Assembly (NCBI GenBank): GCA_965227265.1
Contig: OZ245738.1
Coordinates: 2,356,001 to 2,420,000, forward strand
Length of the DNA stretch: 64,000 nucleotides
Source: UBA2336 sp965227265
GTDB taxonomy: Bacteria > Bacteroidota > Bacteroidia > Cytophagales > Cyclobacteriaceae
Reading direction: 5' to 3'
Below, in pieces: positions 15,960-25,931 of the stretch; the stretch's first letter is position 1, and the number at the start of each line of letters is the position of its first letter. A program made the position numbers and the translations under genes. The notes under the pieces are model-generated. The model had not been told where the DNA came from, made no database searches, and saw nothing but the letters and a program-made list of their open reading frames with translations.

Positions 15960-17219
15960 TTATTTTATCTTTTCGAGATCTTCCTGTTTGATCACGCTTA
16001 TCCAGACACTACTCTTTCCATTCTCGGAGCGTGTCCAGATTGGTGCAATAACACCGTTATGCGCTGAGATGCCAATATAGTTTCCGCCAGGAGCACCAGC
16101 GTCCGAAACAAAAGATGATTCACTGATCTTTACATTCTTGAAACTCACCCCTCCGTCTTTGGAGTACGCCACATAAACATCCGTGGTTTCGTTAATGTAA
16201 TTACGTCTGTCGTAGTAAATAATATAGATGTAGCCGGTTTCTGCATCCAGGGTCATGAACGGTAAATACTGATGCTTGCCCGGAACATCATTATTAATTT
16301 TGAGCGGTTGATTCCAGTTATCACCAAAGTTCAGGGATCGGGTAAACCAGATATCCGTATCAGTAGCTCCATACGTTTGATCTGCCCAAACCAAAATTAG
16401 TTCACCTGTTAAACTGGACTTTTTAGTATTGTCGATAAGAAACAAAGGCATCCCATTTGCATTTTTTACTCCCGGAATATCCATTTTCCAGCCTCCATCC
16501 TGTTCCATAATAGCGATATCATTCGTAAGCCAGGTGGTTCCATCGAAGGCACGATCGAAAAATATTTTTCCCTGATTGCCCCAAGCTGCGAACGCACGCT
16601 GACCTCCCCCCATTACAGCCGGAGTTGCGCCCGCAGGAGTGTTATCATCATCTTTACAATCACCATTGGTTTGCGATAACTCCATCGGTTTCGACCATCT
16701 TTTTCCGTTGGATGAGCGGCTCATTAAAATCCTAGAAAGGCAATTTTCATTATCACTTTTATAAATATCAAAGCTCGTCCAGGTAACAAATAAGTTTCCT
16801 TTTCGATCAACAGCGGCCCGGGGATTCAACGCATACTTACTTGTATCGGTGCTGATCATTACGCCTTCGCTCCAACTCATACCTCCATTAGTCGACTCCT
16901 GAATGACAACCTGACTTTTACCATTTTTCTCAGCATGGTAAAGGCAATAGAAATTACCTTTGAAGTCGGTCAATAAGAAAATATTGCCAGGAACCCCAAA
17001 GTTTGATTGGAGTATTGATCTTTCCCACGCAAGTCCACCATTATTTGTATAGTAAATGCTGCCCGGAGAGGAAGAAGCTACAATATTCTTGATGTCATCG
17101 CGACTGACTACAACGGAAGGCTCATAAGCAGATGGATCAAGCAATATGCTTTTAAACTGCGCTTGCGCCCCTTGGCCAGCAACGATCAATAAAAACAGGT
17201 TTAAAAGAAGCTTTTTCAA
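15960..17219 (-). CDS. Secreted Asp-box (BNR) repeat, sialidase-like protein
   Basis: 419 residues with a signal peptide (MKKLLLNLFLLIVAGQGAQA). At least five Asp-box motifs of the S/T-x-D/N-x-G-x-x-W/F type mark a beta-propeller: TNNGGLAW, STNGGMSW, SSNGKRW, SLNFGDNW and SKDGGVSF. Asp boxes occur in sialidases but also in non-sialidase propellers. I could not identify the full arginine triad or RIP motif, so sialidase activity is unproven. Exported to periplasm or beyond; no T9SS sorting domain seen. It ends next to the pigment operon but has its own start region. Confidence 0.75.
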   Translation of the reverse strand: MKKLLLNLFLLIVAGQGAQAQFKSILLDPSAYEPSVVVSRDDIKNIVASSSPGSIYYTNNGGLAWERSILQSNFGVPGNIFLLTDFKGNFYCLYHAEKNGKSQVVIQESTNGGMSWSEGVMISTDTSKYALNPRAAVDRKGNLFVTWTSFDIYKSDNENCLSRILMSRSSNGKRWSKPMELSQTNGDCKDDDNTPAGATPAVMGGGQRAFAAWGNQGKIFFDRAFDGTTWLTNDIAIMEQDGGWKMDIPGVKNANGMPLFLIDNTKKSSLTGELILVWADQTYGATDTDIWFTRSLNFGDNWNQPLKINNDVPGKHQYLPFMTLDAETGYIYIIYYDRRNYINETTDVYVAYSKDGGVSFKNVKISESSFVSDAGAPGGNYIGISAHNGVIAPIWTRSENGKSSVWISVIKQEDLEKIK

Positions 17220-17271
17220 GTGACTGAAGTTAATCTAATTAACACGAATATCGGAAAAGTAATCTATCCGG

Positions 17272-18561
17272 CTACCGGTTATCCACAAACTTCTGCATTT
17301 TCCGGCTACCCGATTGTGTTTGCATCTTCTCTATTTGTTCTGCTTGAACAAACGTGATGGTTGGCAATACCCGAAGGCCGGATTTGAATTTATCTTCAAG
17401 TTGTTGTCTGGCCTCTGATTCTTTATCACTCCAAACAAAAATCTCGAGTTCATCTTGCTGAACTTCCGTACGCGTAGCCACAGCCACGAAATCTTTTACA
17501 AGAGCAGTTTCCTGAATAATATTGAAAACAGCTTGTGGATAAAATGTTGTGCCTTTTACTTTAAGCATTTGCTGCTTTCTGCCGACAAGCGGACTTATAC
17601 GAGGTGTAGTTCGGCCACACGCGCAAGGCTCATCAAACAATGATGCCATGTCACCTGTCTTATAACGGATCAAAGGCATGCCTTCTACTCCAAGCGTTGT
17701 AACCGTGATTTCGCCTGCTTCACCTTTAGCGACCGGGAGATTTTGTTCATTAAGAATCTCAACAATTAAAAGTTCGGGATGCAAATGTCCTCCCCTTCCA
17801 TGCACACATTCAGTAAAAGCAGTTTGCATTTCGGTAGAGGCGTATGTACTAATCAGTTTAACATCCCAGGCTTTTTTGATTCGTTCCCCTAATGCATTCA
17901 GCTTTAGATCCGGTAACCGAACTCCTTCTCCGATACAAATGATAGTCTTCACAGAAGAATTCCGGTAATCGATCTTATGCTGTACAGCAAAATCGATCAG
18001 CTTTAAAATGAAAGATGGAACTCCGATGAGCACCGTTGGTTTTATGCTTTCAATACTTTGCCATTGCAATGCCGGAAGGCCTGGGCCAATCCGCACAATA
18101 CCTGCACCGAGTTTCCGCGCACCTTCATGATACGCAAGACCAGCCATAAACTGGCGGTCGAGGGTAAGCATGAGCTGAAAAATATCTTGTGAGCCAAGTC
18201 CTGCGCAGGCAAATGAAATAGCCTCGTTATAGGCCAGTCGTTGTAAATCGTTTTCGGTTAAAGCAATGGTTACAGGTTTGCCCAACGTTCCAGAAGTGCT
18301 GGCATATTCAATTATGTTGCTTTTCGGAACACTTAAAAAATCCCAATTGAATTGCTGAATATCATCTTTTGTAGTGGGTGGGACCGATTGTAAGTCCGCA
18401 ACAGTTGTGATTTTCTTAGGATCGATGTTATGATCCGCAAAGTGCTTTTTATAAAACGGTGACTTAGAACTTACATACTCAATCAACTTCACTAACGCTT
18501 GATTCTGAGAAGCTGTAATTACTTCAACGGATTGCTTTTCTATTTCAGGGAAGAAATTCAT
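17272..18561 (-). CDS. Phenylacetate-CoA ligase-like AMP-binding enzyme of the pigment operon
   Basis: 429 residues, PaaK-type member of the adenylate-forming family. The P-loop YASTSGTLGKPVT is at 86-98; STEMQTAFTEC and the YKTGDMA motif follow. Three clustered Cys/Arg residues (CACGRTTPRI) match the PaaK pattern. The expected reaction is ATP-dependent activation of an aryl or acyl acid. As last gene of the operon that begins with tyrosine ammonia-lyase, it probably activates p-coumarate (as CoA or ACP ester) to prime the polyene. Start overlaps the AcpS-like stop (ATGA). Confidence 0.84.
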   Translation of the reverse strand: MNFFPEIEKQSVEVITASQNQALVKLIEYVSSKSPFYKKHFADHNIDPKKITTVADLQSVPPTTKDDIQQFNWDFLSVPKSNIIEYASTSGTLGKPVTIALTENDLQRLAYNEAISFACAGLGSQDIFQLMLTLDRQFMAGLAYHEGARKLGAGIVRIGPGLPALQWQSIESIKPTVLIGVPSFILKLIDFAVQHKIDYRNSSVKTIICIGEGVRLPDLKLNALGERIKKAWDVKLISTYASTEMQTAFTECVHGRGGHLHPELLIVEILNEQNLPVAKGEAGEITVTTLGVEGMPLIRYKTGDMASLFDEPCACGRTTPRISPLVGRKQQMLKVKGTTFYPQAVFNIIQETALVKDFVAVATRTEVQQDELEIFVWSDKESEARQQLEDKFKSGLRVLPTITFVQAEQIEKMQTQSGSRKMQKFVDNR

Positions 18562-18932
18562 TTCTCAAGTATTACAATGGCAGTTGCATGATCACCTTCA
18601 TGTGTGATGGAGATATGAATTCCATTCCATTTCTCCGTACTTTTCATTGACTCAAATGAACCGCTAAGCTTAATTGCAGGCTGACCATCTTGTTCGTGAT
18701 AAACTTCTATGTCTTTCAATCTATCAATATCATACGCTAATCCTTTACCGGTTGCTTTTAAGAAAGCTTCTTTTACTGCAAACCGGGCTGCGTAATGTTG
18801 CATCTTATTAGTAGCAGGTTCACAATATGCAATTTCCTGGTCTGTAAAAACAGCATCCCTGAAACTTACCTTACTTACTTTTTCCGCAATTCGGCTAATG
18901 GATACCGTGTCAATCCCCACACCTGCAATCAT
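18558..18932 (-). CDS. 4'-phosphopantetheinyl transferase, AcpS type
   Basis: 124 residues, the usual AcpS size. MIAGVGIDTVSISRI holds the metal-binding Asp (residue 8) and RFAVKEAFLKATGKGL the second acidic/lysine motif; SITHEGDHATAIVI closes the fold. It transfers phosphopantetheine from CoA to the serine of carrier proteins. Within this operon it should load the two pigment ACPs (S39 and S41), although it could also be the general holo-ACP synthase of the cell. Coupled by ATGA overlaps on both sides. Confidence 0.9.
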   Translation of the reverse strand: MIAGVGIDTVSISRIAEKVSKVSFRDAVFTDQEIAYCEPATNKMQHYAARFAVKEAFLKATGKGLAYDIDRLKDIEVYHEQDGQPAIKLSGSFESMKSTEKWNGIHISITHEGDHATAIVILEK

Positions 18933-20581
18933 GGCATCTTGGCATTACATTCTTTTAATCGTTCCTCCATGTAGGTGCGTTCCTGTTCGGTAGCAATTTC
19001 TTTGGTTAATCCTGTTTCGTAAAATTTCGCAGCGCGCGAATATTCTTTCTGATCAAAGGCACGATCACCGGCCAACGTATAAACATGATATAATTCAGGG
19101 TTCCAGGAAACAATGCTATCTGGATTTATTTCAGAACGAGGTTGGAATGGAAATCTGTAGGAGAAGTATTTTTTATAGCCGTTCAATTTATCTGAAAGTA
19201 AAAAGCTATCTGCTGGAATTGTTAGTGCTGAATCATACACTTCACGATTATCAATCTTCTTTAACGCAAAAATCTTATTCAAATCATACGCTACAAATTT
19301 GCCCAATTGCCAAGGAGATGTTGAAATCCAAACAAGCCGTTTCTCAGGTTGAAAGATTATGCTGTGATGCGCTACCAGTTGATTGATTGATTTTTCATTA
19401 CCTAAACCAATATTCTTTCCTTTAATTCCATTCTGATCACGTAAAATTTCAGCCGTCCGTAAAACGGAAAGTTTTTCAACGTCAACTAATTCCTTAACCC
19501 GATCGTAACGATAAACTGAGGCGCTTGTCTTCTTATGCTCGTTATTTAACTCCGTATTCCCCAGCGACTCGCTTTGAAAATGATTTGTATCAATTATCCA
19601 ATCGCCTGTTGGATATACAACCGTAGTTTCTTCCGGAGATTTTTCAATGATAGCAGCTTTCTTATCATTGGCAGATCCAATCAAAAAAGATTCCGCTACA
19701 AAAGTATGATACTTGGAAGCAATAGCATACGCTTCATCAATCGTTGCTGCGTATTGTAAAATTTGCCGGGCTAATAATGATACCGGTAACGCTGCTCCAC
19801 TTGGCACTTCAGATTTGGCGGCATTTAACGTTACGGTCAATCCTTCTGAGTTCATCCCTGAAAGAACTCCCGTCATTCCACCCCACGTGACCATCATAAA
19901 ATTATGACCTGTTGAAGGATGATAAAATGCTACTAGCTTATCCTCCGCAAACTCTTCACCAACAAAAAAATCGAAGTTACGTCCAATGACAAGTGTACTG
20001 TCTGTGGTCTTTGAGCTCCATCCCGCAAAAGACGTACAACCCACGAGCGACATATTTTGCAACGCGTGCCCTATATCATGTGCGCCATGATAATTAAGAA
20101 GGCGATGATAGGCCGGTGCAATGCTGTCGTATTTATTAGAAGCTGACTTCGAAACACCTAGTATCTCAAGTTTATTTTCTTCAGGAACATATTGATCCAG
20201 ATCGCGGTTGAACCAACCCACGAACCAGGCAAGAAATGTTCTGTAAAACGGAGAAGGAATTAAGTGATTGATCTGATCATTAAAAACAAGTTCCTGCCGC
20301 TGCACCAACTCCTTTGATAATTTTCCAAGGATTACACCACGTTCGAACGGTTCACCTTCTACATACACTTCGTATAAGCCACTTTCACTTTTTCGGAACC
20401 AGTTATTACCTATTGTGTAAAATGATGAATCCTTTTGTTCACGTTGCAGATCAAGTGCGGAAGCATCCGATACAACCGGAATTTCAATTTTGGTAACGAA
20501 GTATAAATAGACGAGCAGCAAGGCAATGAGCACAAGCAGTGTAAGTGATATCCATCCTAAAATTCTTCCAACCCTACGCAT
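18929..20581 (-). CDS. C45-family Ntn-hydrolase / acyltransferase-like membrane-anchored protein
   Basis: 550 residues from the ATG at 20581; a TTG five codons upstream is also possible. One N-terminal membrane segment (ILGWISLTLLVLIALLLVYLYFV) is followed by a large extracytoplasmic domain. GCTSFAGW places a candidate nucleophile at Cys182, as in C45 peptidases and acyl-CoA:6-aminopenicillanate acyltransferase, where autocleavage exposes the Cys. VIGRNFDF and the C-terminal TPR-like helices follow. Position in the operon suggests acyl transfer or ester formation on the polyene outside the cytoplasm; that is inference. Overlaps the preceding oxidoreductase by 8 bp. Confidence 0.74.
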   Translation of the reverse strand: MRRVGRILGWISLTLLVLIALLLVYLYFVTKIEIPVVSDASALDLQREQKDSSFYTIGNNWFRKSESGLYEVYVEGEPFERGVILGKLSKELVQRQELVFNDQINHLIPSPFYRTFLAWFVGWFNRDLDQYVPEENKLEILGVSKSASNKYDSIAPAYHRLLNYHGAHDIGHALQNMSLVGCTSFAGWSSKTTDSTLVIGRNFDFFVGEEFAEDKLVAFYHPSTGHNFMMVTWGGMTGVLSGMNSEGLTVTLNAAKSEVPSGAALPVSLLARQILQYAATIDEAYAIASKYHTFVAESFLIGSANDKKAAIIEKSPEETTVVYPTGDWIIDTNHFQSESLGNTELNNEHKKTSASVYRYDRVKELVDVEKLSVLRTAEILRDQNGIKGKNIGLGNEKSINQLVAHHSIIFQPEKRLVWISTSPWQLGKFVAYDLNKIFALKKIDNREVYDSALTIPADSFLLSDKLNGYKKYFSYRFPFQPRSEINPDSIVSWNPELYHVYTLAGDRAFDQKEYSRAAKFYETGLTKEIATEQERTYMEERLKECNAKMP

Positions 20582-22085
20582 TCCTGATTTTTTCAATTAA
20601 ATATTCTGCTCCAACAAGTTGGGAACAGGTTAACACTCCGCTTACCGTAACTCCCAACACGCCATGCAAATTAAGATTCTGACCGGTCAACAATAAATTC
20701 GGGATTTTTGTGCGCGGTGCAATGAAAGTTTTCATCGGGTCGCGAAAATCTTTCGTTATTCCGTATAAAGAACCATCATCGCTGCCTACGTAGTCGCGAA
20801 GTGTCAACGGAGTTGAAACGTAATATTCATCGATAGCACCCTTAAGTTCCGGGAAACGCTCGTAGGCCATGTTCAAAAGCTTTTCTGCCTTCTGCTTTTT
20901 AAATGCATCATACGACTCACCTCTACCCGCTTCATTCGCTACTGTATTAAATGTGTCCTTCCATTGTTCAACTTCGTGAAAGTGCATGTATGCCATCAGT
21001 GTAACTGCGTCAGCATATTCCTCATTATCCCGGGCCGGAGTATAAAACAATGCGTAACCTTTCGGCCAGGTCTCTTCCGTGTGACTTGCTACATCCCAGG
21101 CAGCTACTTCTTTAAAGAAATAAAAGTTTTTATTGATGTATGGAATTGTATTTCGTTTCAGCACGATATTCAATGCAAAGGCAGAAATCGAATTCTCCAG
21201 ACTTTTTATCCGGGATCGATAGACTTTTTTTATTTTATCACTGTTGGTCAGCTGAAGTGTTTTCTGAGGATGAATGTTCGAGATGAAAGTTTTTCCGTAA
21301 TACTTCTCTGTTCCATTAACTTCCACATGGTTGATCACTCCATTTTCCTCCACGATGCGGGTGACTTCAGCGTGCTTAATAATTTTTCCACCACGCGAAA
21401 TGATCTCGCGGGCAAGCCATTTACCAATCTGCGAACCGCCATCTAAAAATTTATAGGAGCTCTCGATGTAACTGTTAATCACAAGTGCATGAACATAGAA
21501 CGGAGTCTTCTCTGCTTCACCGGCATATAATAAGTTTGTCCCCGCCAGAACATTCTGCAATTTCTTATTCGTAGTAAATGTTTCAATGTATGTTTTCGCG
21601 TCTGTCTCCAGTGCGTCAACTTTTTCGGTCAGGCTTCCTGTCCGGAGATTATACATTGGAAACTTGGAACATACATCGCGGATAGCATCACAATACTTTC
21701 TAATACCTTCTTCTTCACCCGGGAATTGTTCAGATAACACTTCGATGAAACGATCATAACCTTGTGCATACTTATATTCCACCGGGTCGCCTTCAAATAA
21801 TATCGTATCAAAGCTGTCCAGATCCATCTTGCGGATCTTAAGCTTATCCATAATGCCGAGGTATTTAAAAAATTGGTAGAGATTCTGACCGGGCTCAAGT
21901 CCGCCAACATAATGAACGCCTGAATCGAAAATAACCCGTTTACGAACAAAGGTTTGAAGTGTACCGCCAATCTGTTTGTTCCTTTCCAGGATGCAGACCT
22001 TTTGCCCTTCTTTAGCCAGAATTGTGCCGCAGACAAGGCCTCCAAGCCCGCTTCCAATAATTACAACATCGTATGAAGTATCCAA
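20574..22085 (-). CDS. FAD-dependent oxidoreductase of the phytoene desaturase / retinol saturase type
   Basis: 503 residues. An N-terminal dinucleotide-binding motif (VVIIGSGLGGLVCGTILAKEGQ) and the CrtI-like continuation ILERNKQIGGTLQTF bind FAD; TGQNLNLHGVLGVTVSGV is the C-terminal FAD block. Family members desaturate or saturate conjugated polyenes (phytoene, all-trans-retinol). In this operon the substrate is likely the aryl polyene chain, perhaps adjusting its unsaturation. Six bp downstream of the MMPL fusion gene's stop. Confidence 0.85.
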   Translation of the reverse strand: MDTSYDVVIIGSGLGGLVCGTILAKEGQKVCILERNKQIGGTLQTFVRKRVIFDSGVHYVGGLEPGQNLYQFFKYLGIMDKLKIRKMDLDSFDTILFEGDPVEYKYAQGYDRFIEVLSEQFPGEEEGIRKYCDAIRDVCSKFPMYNLRTGSLTEKVDALETDAKTYIETFTTNKKLQNVLAGTNLLYAGEAEKTPFYVHALVINSYIESSYKFLDGGSQIGKWLAREIISRGGKIIKHAEVTRIVEENGVINHVEVNGTEKYYGKTFISNIHPQKTLQLTNSDKIKKVYRSRIKSLENSISAFALNIVLKRNTIPYINKNFYFFKEVAAWDVASHTEETWPKGYALFYTPARDNEEYADAVTLMAYMHFHEVEQWKDTFNTVANEAGRGESYDAFKKQKAEKLLNMAYERFPELKGAIDEYYVSTPLTLRDYVGSDDGSLYGITKDFRDPMKTFIAPRTKIPNLLLTGQNLNLHGVLGVTVSGVLTCSQLVGAEYLIEKIRNA

Positions 22086-22091
22086 CCCTGC

Positions 22092-25000
22092 CTATTTTAT
22101 CACAAAAATAACATTCGATGTGAATCTGGTGGTATCCAAAATTTCAACTGTCAGATTATGGCTTGAAGCCTCTTTTATTACCGTTTCCGCTTTCAGGAAA
22201 CTAAGCTTCTGATCAGCCTTATTGAACCTGAAAACCTTGGTAGAAAAAAATTCGGTTAATACCGATCCTTTATGTCTGTTCTCAAGCTCAGCATTAGCAT
22301 CACGCAGGATAATCTTGCCGCCCGGGTTCATGGCTTTAAATACTTTCCGCATGACTTCAAGTTGTTGATGCGGCTGTAGATAATGCAGTACATCACTTAA
22401 GATAATTACATCATACTTATCAAGCTCAACGGTTGTTATATCGGCATGAATGAAATTAACGCTGTCGGTTTTAGCGTAACAGTTTTTAGCTGTCAGAATT
22501 TTTTCCTCATCGTAATCAATGCCTGTTACCTGCCGGTCAGCAGAAGTAAAGCTGAGCATGTAACTTAAAAAACCATAGCCACAGCCCAGGTCAAGCACGC
22601 TCGCCTTAGCAGGCACCAGGTTATTGAAGACATTGTAGTTGTCTTCGAGTGAAAGCTTTATCCTGGCATACCATTCAAGTATCGGACCTTTATAATAATA
22701 ATTTCGTAAAAGCTTATGCCGGAAATACTCAGGTTTCTCAACTTCTTCCGAAAGCTTTTCAAATTCCTGTTTAAAGTACTTGCTGATATTTTTTGTTCGG
22801 GTCGAATAGTCTTGTCCGAATTGCATGTCCGTTGGTTTGATGGGAGGCAAAAATTTCAACGTCATGATCGCATCGTTGACGTAGAAATCTCCTTTTCCGA
22901 TGGTGTCTCCTGCTCCATGAATAAGAAGTGGAGTAATGTCAAGATTCAGCTTTTCAGCAATGAAGAAAGCGCCTTTGTGAAAACGTTTAACTTTTCCATC
23001 GGGTGAACGCGTCCCTTCCGGAAATATTACAATTGAAAATCCTTCGTCTACTTTCTTTTTTAATAGTTCGACACTTTCTTCAGCTCCATCCATTACCGGA
23101 TAATATTGTGCTAAGCGTACAACGAATCCAAACACCGGTGAATTCCAAACCCATTTATTCGTAAGCAGTATAAGATTAGGCGAAAGCATGGTGGTGACAA
23201 GAATATCCAGGAACGAAGAATGGTTACTGATAACTACAGAAGGTTTAGCGAACACACCTTTTTCTTTAATAACTCTTTTTTTAACATTACCCATTACGTA
23301 CACCAAGGAATAGGCAAACATGCGCAGCAAGCAATGATAAACGTATTGAAGGCGTCTTTTCTGAAACGGAATGAGTTTTAAGAGAATAAAACCGATGACT
23401 GTCAGCGATAAAGATCCAAAAACAAAAAAGGCAAAAGCAAAGATCGTTTTACACAACCCCCAGAACGTAATGGGTGGTAGTTTTCGTCTAGCACGGGCAC
23501 TTACGAATAGCTCAAACAGGAATGGCTCGATAGTTTGCGACATCACAAACACACAAACAATACCAATGATGGAAATAAGTGCAATGGATTGGAGTGCGGG
23601 ATGTTTCGCAAAAATCAAAACGCCCAATCCAACGATGGTTGTAAAGGCGGAGATCAGAATTGAAACCCTGACAGAAGACAACATCTTCTTACCGGTTTTA
23701 TATTCCTGCTGCATGCCGTCCATCGTGAAGATGCTGTAATCATCGCCCAATCCAAAAATGAACGTTGACACCATCACATTCACGATGTTGAATTCAATTT
23801 TAAATAAGGCCATTATACCCAGGATCCAGATCCAGGTAATAAGCATTGGTACGAAGGTGATCAGCGCCAGCTCAATCCTTCCGTAAGCAAGAAGAAGAGA
23901 GGCAAAAACAATTAACGAGGTGAAGGTTACGATGAAGTTAAAATCCTGATTCACATATTCTATGAAATTATTGATTATGCTTCTGCGATCAACTACTTGC
24001 GCTGAAGGAATATTTTTGATCTCTGCATAGAATTTATCTTTTGCTTCCGGATTAACCATTACCGGAGTAACAATTGATGTCCGGCCGTTTATCTCAATAA
24101 AATAATCTTTAAAGAAACTATTCTTCAAGAGCGAATTGGATTTCGCACCCATTACCGAATATGTATTACCTGTAAAGTTTTCAAAAGCTGAATACACTGC
24201 CGGTGAAAAATTCAGCTTCTCACCTTCTTGTTTCAACGTTGTTAATGCCTGAAGTTTTCTGGAATCATTCCAGTATTCATTCCACTTCTTTAACCGGATT
24301 GTTTGTAAGGAATCAGAAATCAATAAAGTTGAAACAGAAAGATACTTATCTGCAATTCCTTCTTTTTCGGATTGTTTTAATACCGGGAGAATGCGTTCGC
24401 TGGATTGCAATGCTTTTTGAAAATTATCGCCCGAAGCAATAATGTAAGCCGATTGAAGCGAGAACTCATTAATGGTATTAAGCTTTTGCTGTCCATACGC
24501 CAAGTGATCTTCCATGAAGTTCAACCGGTTCATATCGTTGTTGAACTTCACTTCATCGGCAAAATAAAAGAGTATCGGAGTTATCACGATAATGGCAATC
24601 ACGATCCATTTCTTTTGGGAAGGCTCGAATGCCAGAAATTTTTTTAAATACTTTTCAGCCCCGGGATTGGTTTCAAATAATCCGCTTTTGAAAAAGTGCG
24701 GCAGAAAAATTAACGTGCACAATGCTGCTCCGATGAGACTTAAGGCCGCAAACAACCCGATATCCCGCAGCACGCTCGCGTTAGCAAACTGTAATCCTAA
24801 AAACGCGACAATGGTTGTTGCACTTCCGAGCGTCATCGGACCAGCAAGATCTTTAATCGTATCGCGCATGCTGCCTGCATGCTGAATATGAATGATGAAA
24901 TGCAACGAGTAATTAATGGCAATTCCTAAAATAATGGAACCTCCGGCTAATGCAATCACAGAGACATATCCGTGAATCAGGGAGATGCATGCAATGGAAA

Positions 25001-25919
25001 ATATTCCGCCAAAACCAACCGGGATAAGAACGACCCACGGGGCTCGTTTCTTTTTAAAAAACCAGATTACAAAACCCGTGAGCAAGATCAGCATCAGCGA
25101 AAGCGTAAGCCAGGTATCGTATCGTATTTGCCGGGCGTTACCAACCGCAACCGCTGTCCCGCCAAAGTAAACGATCTCGGCATTAGCATGCGCAACCTGT
25201 AGCTCTTCAACAGACGTATCAATTTCATCGATCAGCTTAATGTTATTGCCGGTATCGCTAGACGGAAACTTAGGTGCAATAAAAAATATCAGGTGTTTTT
25301 TATCGCGGGTAAAGATTGCGTTGTCGTATAATATGTAGTTATCATCGTATTGTAGATTTTGGATTTTGGCAAGTGCGAGTTGTGAGATACCCAGAATATC
25401 TTTCGAGTACATTCTTTTGGTAATGATCCCGGAAGGAGAAACGAGCTGTCGGTAGTTTTCCTGAATTCGTGTAGCTAGTTTTTCAGGAACTACAATCGAA
25501 TCGAGCTGTTGGTAATCAGCTTCATCTAGGAATATCGGAAGATGCTCAAAGATGACATTGAAAATTTCATACGCGCGCTGATCATCAATCCTAAAACTAA
25601 TTTCACTGATATATTTGCTTGACTTTGTCTGAATGTGCGTTACAACAGAATCGGCAATGGCAATCAGGCTATCCGGATCAACGCGGGTGGTATCATTAAA
25701 GGACACCATGAATACCAATTTCTCCAAGGCCTTCGACTGGAGCATCTGGTTAATCTCACCACCCTCCTTTTCGTCTGGAAAAATGTCGGAAGCATTTTCA
25801 CGAATTTCTATCCGGGACGCGAAGAATACGCATAAGCCTACCAGAACAAAAAACACCCCAAACAGAATGCGGGGCCGCTTATGAAAATAATCGTAGATCG
25901 AAACGAACAAAAACTCCAT
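22092..25919 (-). CDS. Trifunctional MMPL/RND exporter - lysophospholipid acyltransferase - SAM methyltransferase fusion
   Basis: 1275 residues with three activities in one chain. Residues ~1-830 form an MMPL/RND-type exporter: a membrane segment at ~15-32, a periplasmic loop, a five-to-six-segment bundle near 270-420, and the repeat of this pattern near 460-800. Residues ~890-1060 are a PlsC acyltransferase with NHSSFLD (899-905) and FPEGTRSPDG. Residues ~1090-1275 are a class I methyltransferase with VLDLGCGYGF near 1106. Such a fusion is typical of flexirubin/aryl-polyene clusters. It probably methylates, acylates and exports pigment or its lipid carrier, but the division of labour is inferred. 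Confidence 0.9.
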   Translation of the reverse strand: MEFLFVSIYDYFHKRPRILFGVFFVLVGLCVFFASRIEIRENASDIFPDEKEGGEINQMLQSKALEKLVFMVSFNDTTRVDPDSLIAIADSVVTHIQTKSSKYISEISFRIDDQRAYEIFNVIFEHLPIFLDEADYQQLDSIVVPEKLATRIQENYRQLVSPSGIITKRMYSKDILGISQLALAKIQNLQYDDNYILYDNAIFTRDKKHLIFFIAPKFPSSDTGNNIKLIDEIDTSVEELQVAHANAEIVYFGGTAVAVGNARQIRYDTWLTLSLMLILLTGFVIWFFKKKRAPWVVLIPVGFGGIFSIACISLIHGYVSVIALAGGSIILGIAINYSLHFIIHIQHAGSMRDTIKDLAGPMTLGSATTIVAFLGLQFANASVLRDIGLFAALSLIGAALCTLIFLPHFFKSGLFETNPGAEKYLKKFLAFEPSQKKWIVIAIIVITPILFYFADEVKFNNDMNRLNFMEDHLAYGQQKLNTINEFSLQSAYIIASGDNFQKALQSSERILPVLKQSEKEGIADKYLSVSTLLISDSLQTIRLKKWNEYWNDSRKLQALTTLKQEGEKLNFSPAVYSAFENFTGNTYSVMGAKSNSLLKNSFFKDYFIEINGRTSIVTPVMVNPEAKDKFYAEIKNIPSAQVVDRRSIINNFIEYVNQDFNFIVTFTSLIVFASLLLAYGRIELALITFVPMLITWIWILGIMALFKIEFNIVNVMVSTFIFGLGDDYSIFTMDGMQQEYKTGKKMLSSVRVSILISAFTTIVGLGVLIFAKHPALQSIALISIIGIVCVFVMSQTIEPFLFELFVSARARRKLPPITFWGLCKTIFAFAFFVFGSLSLTVIGFILLKLIPFQKRRLQYVYHCLLRMFAYSLVYVMGNVKKRVIKEKGVFAKPSVVISNHSSFLDILVTTMLSPNLILLTNKWVWNSPVFGFVVRLAQYYPVMDGAEESVELLKKKVDEGFSIVIFPEGTRSPDGKVKRFHKGAFFIAEKLNLDITPLLIHGAGDTIGKGDFYVNDAIMTLKFLPPIKPTDMQFGQDYSTRTKNISKYFKQEFEKLSEEVEKPEYFRHKLLRNYYYKGPILEWYARIKLSLEDNYNVFNNLVPAKASVLDLGCGYGFLSYMLSFTSADRQVTGIDYDEEKILTAKNCYAKTDSVNFIHADITTVELDKYDVIILSDVLHYLQPHQQLEVMRKVFKAMNPGGKIILRDANAELENRHKGSVLTEFFSTKVFRFNKADQKLSFLKAETVIKEASSHNLTVEILDTTRFTSNVIFVIK

Positions 25920-25931
25920 TACCCGACAAAT

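Noticed and set aside
15960..17219. Calling the Asp-box protein a true sialidase
   Set aside because: Asp boxes alone are not diagnostic, and the arginine triad and catalytic Tyr/Glu could not be placed with confidence.
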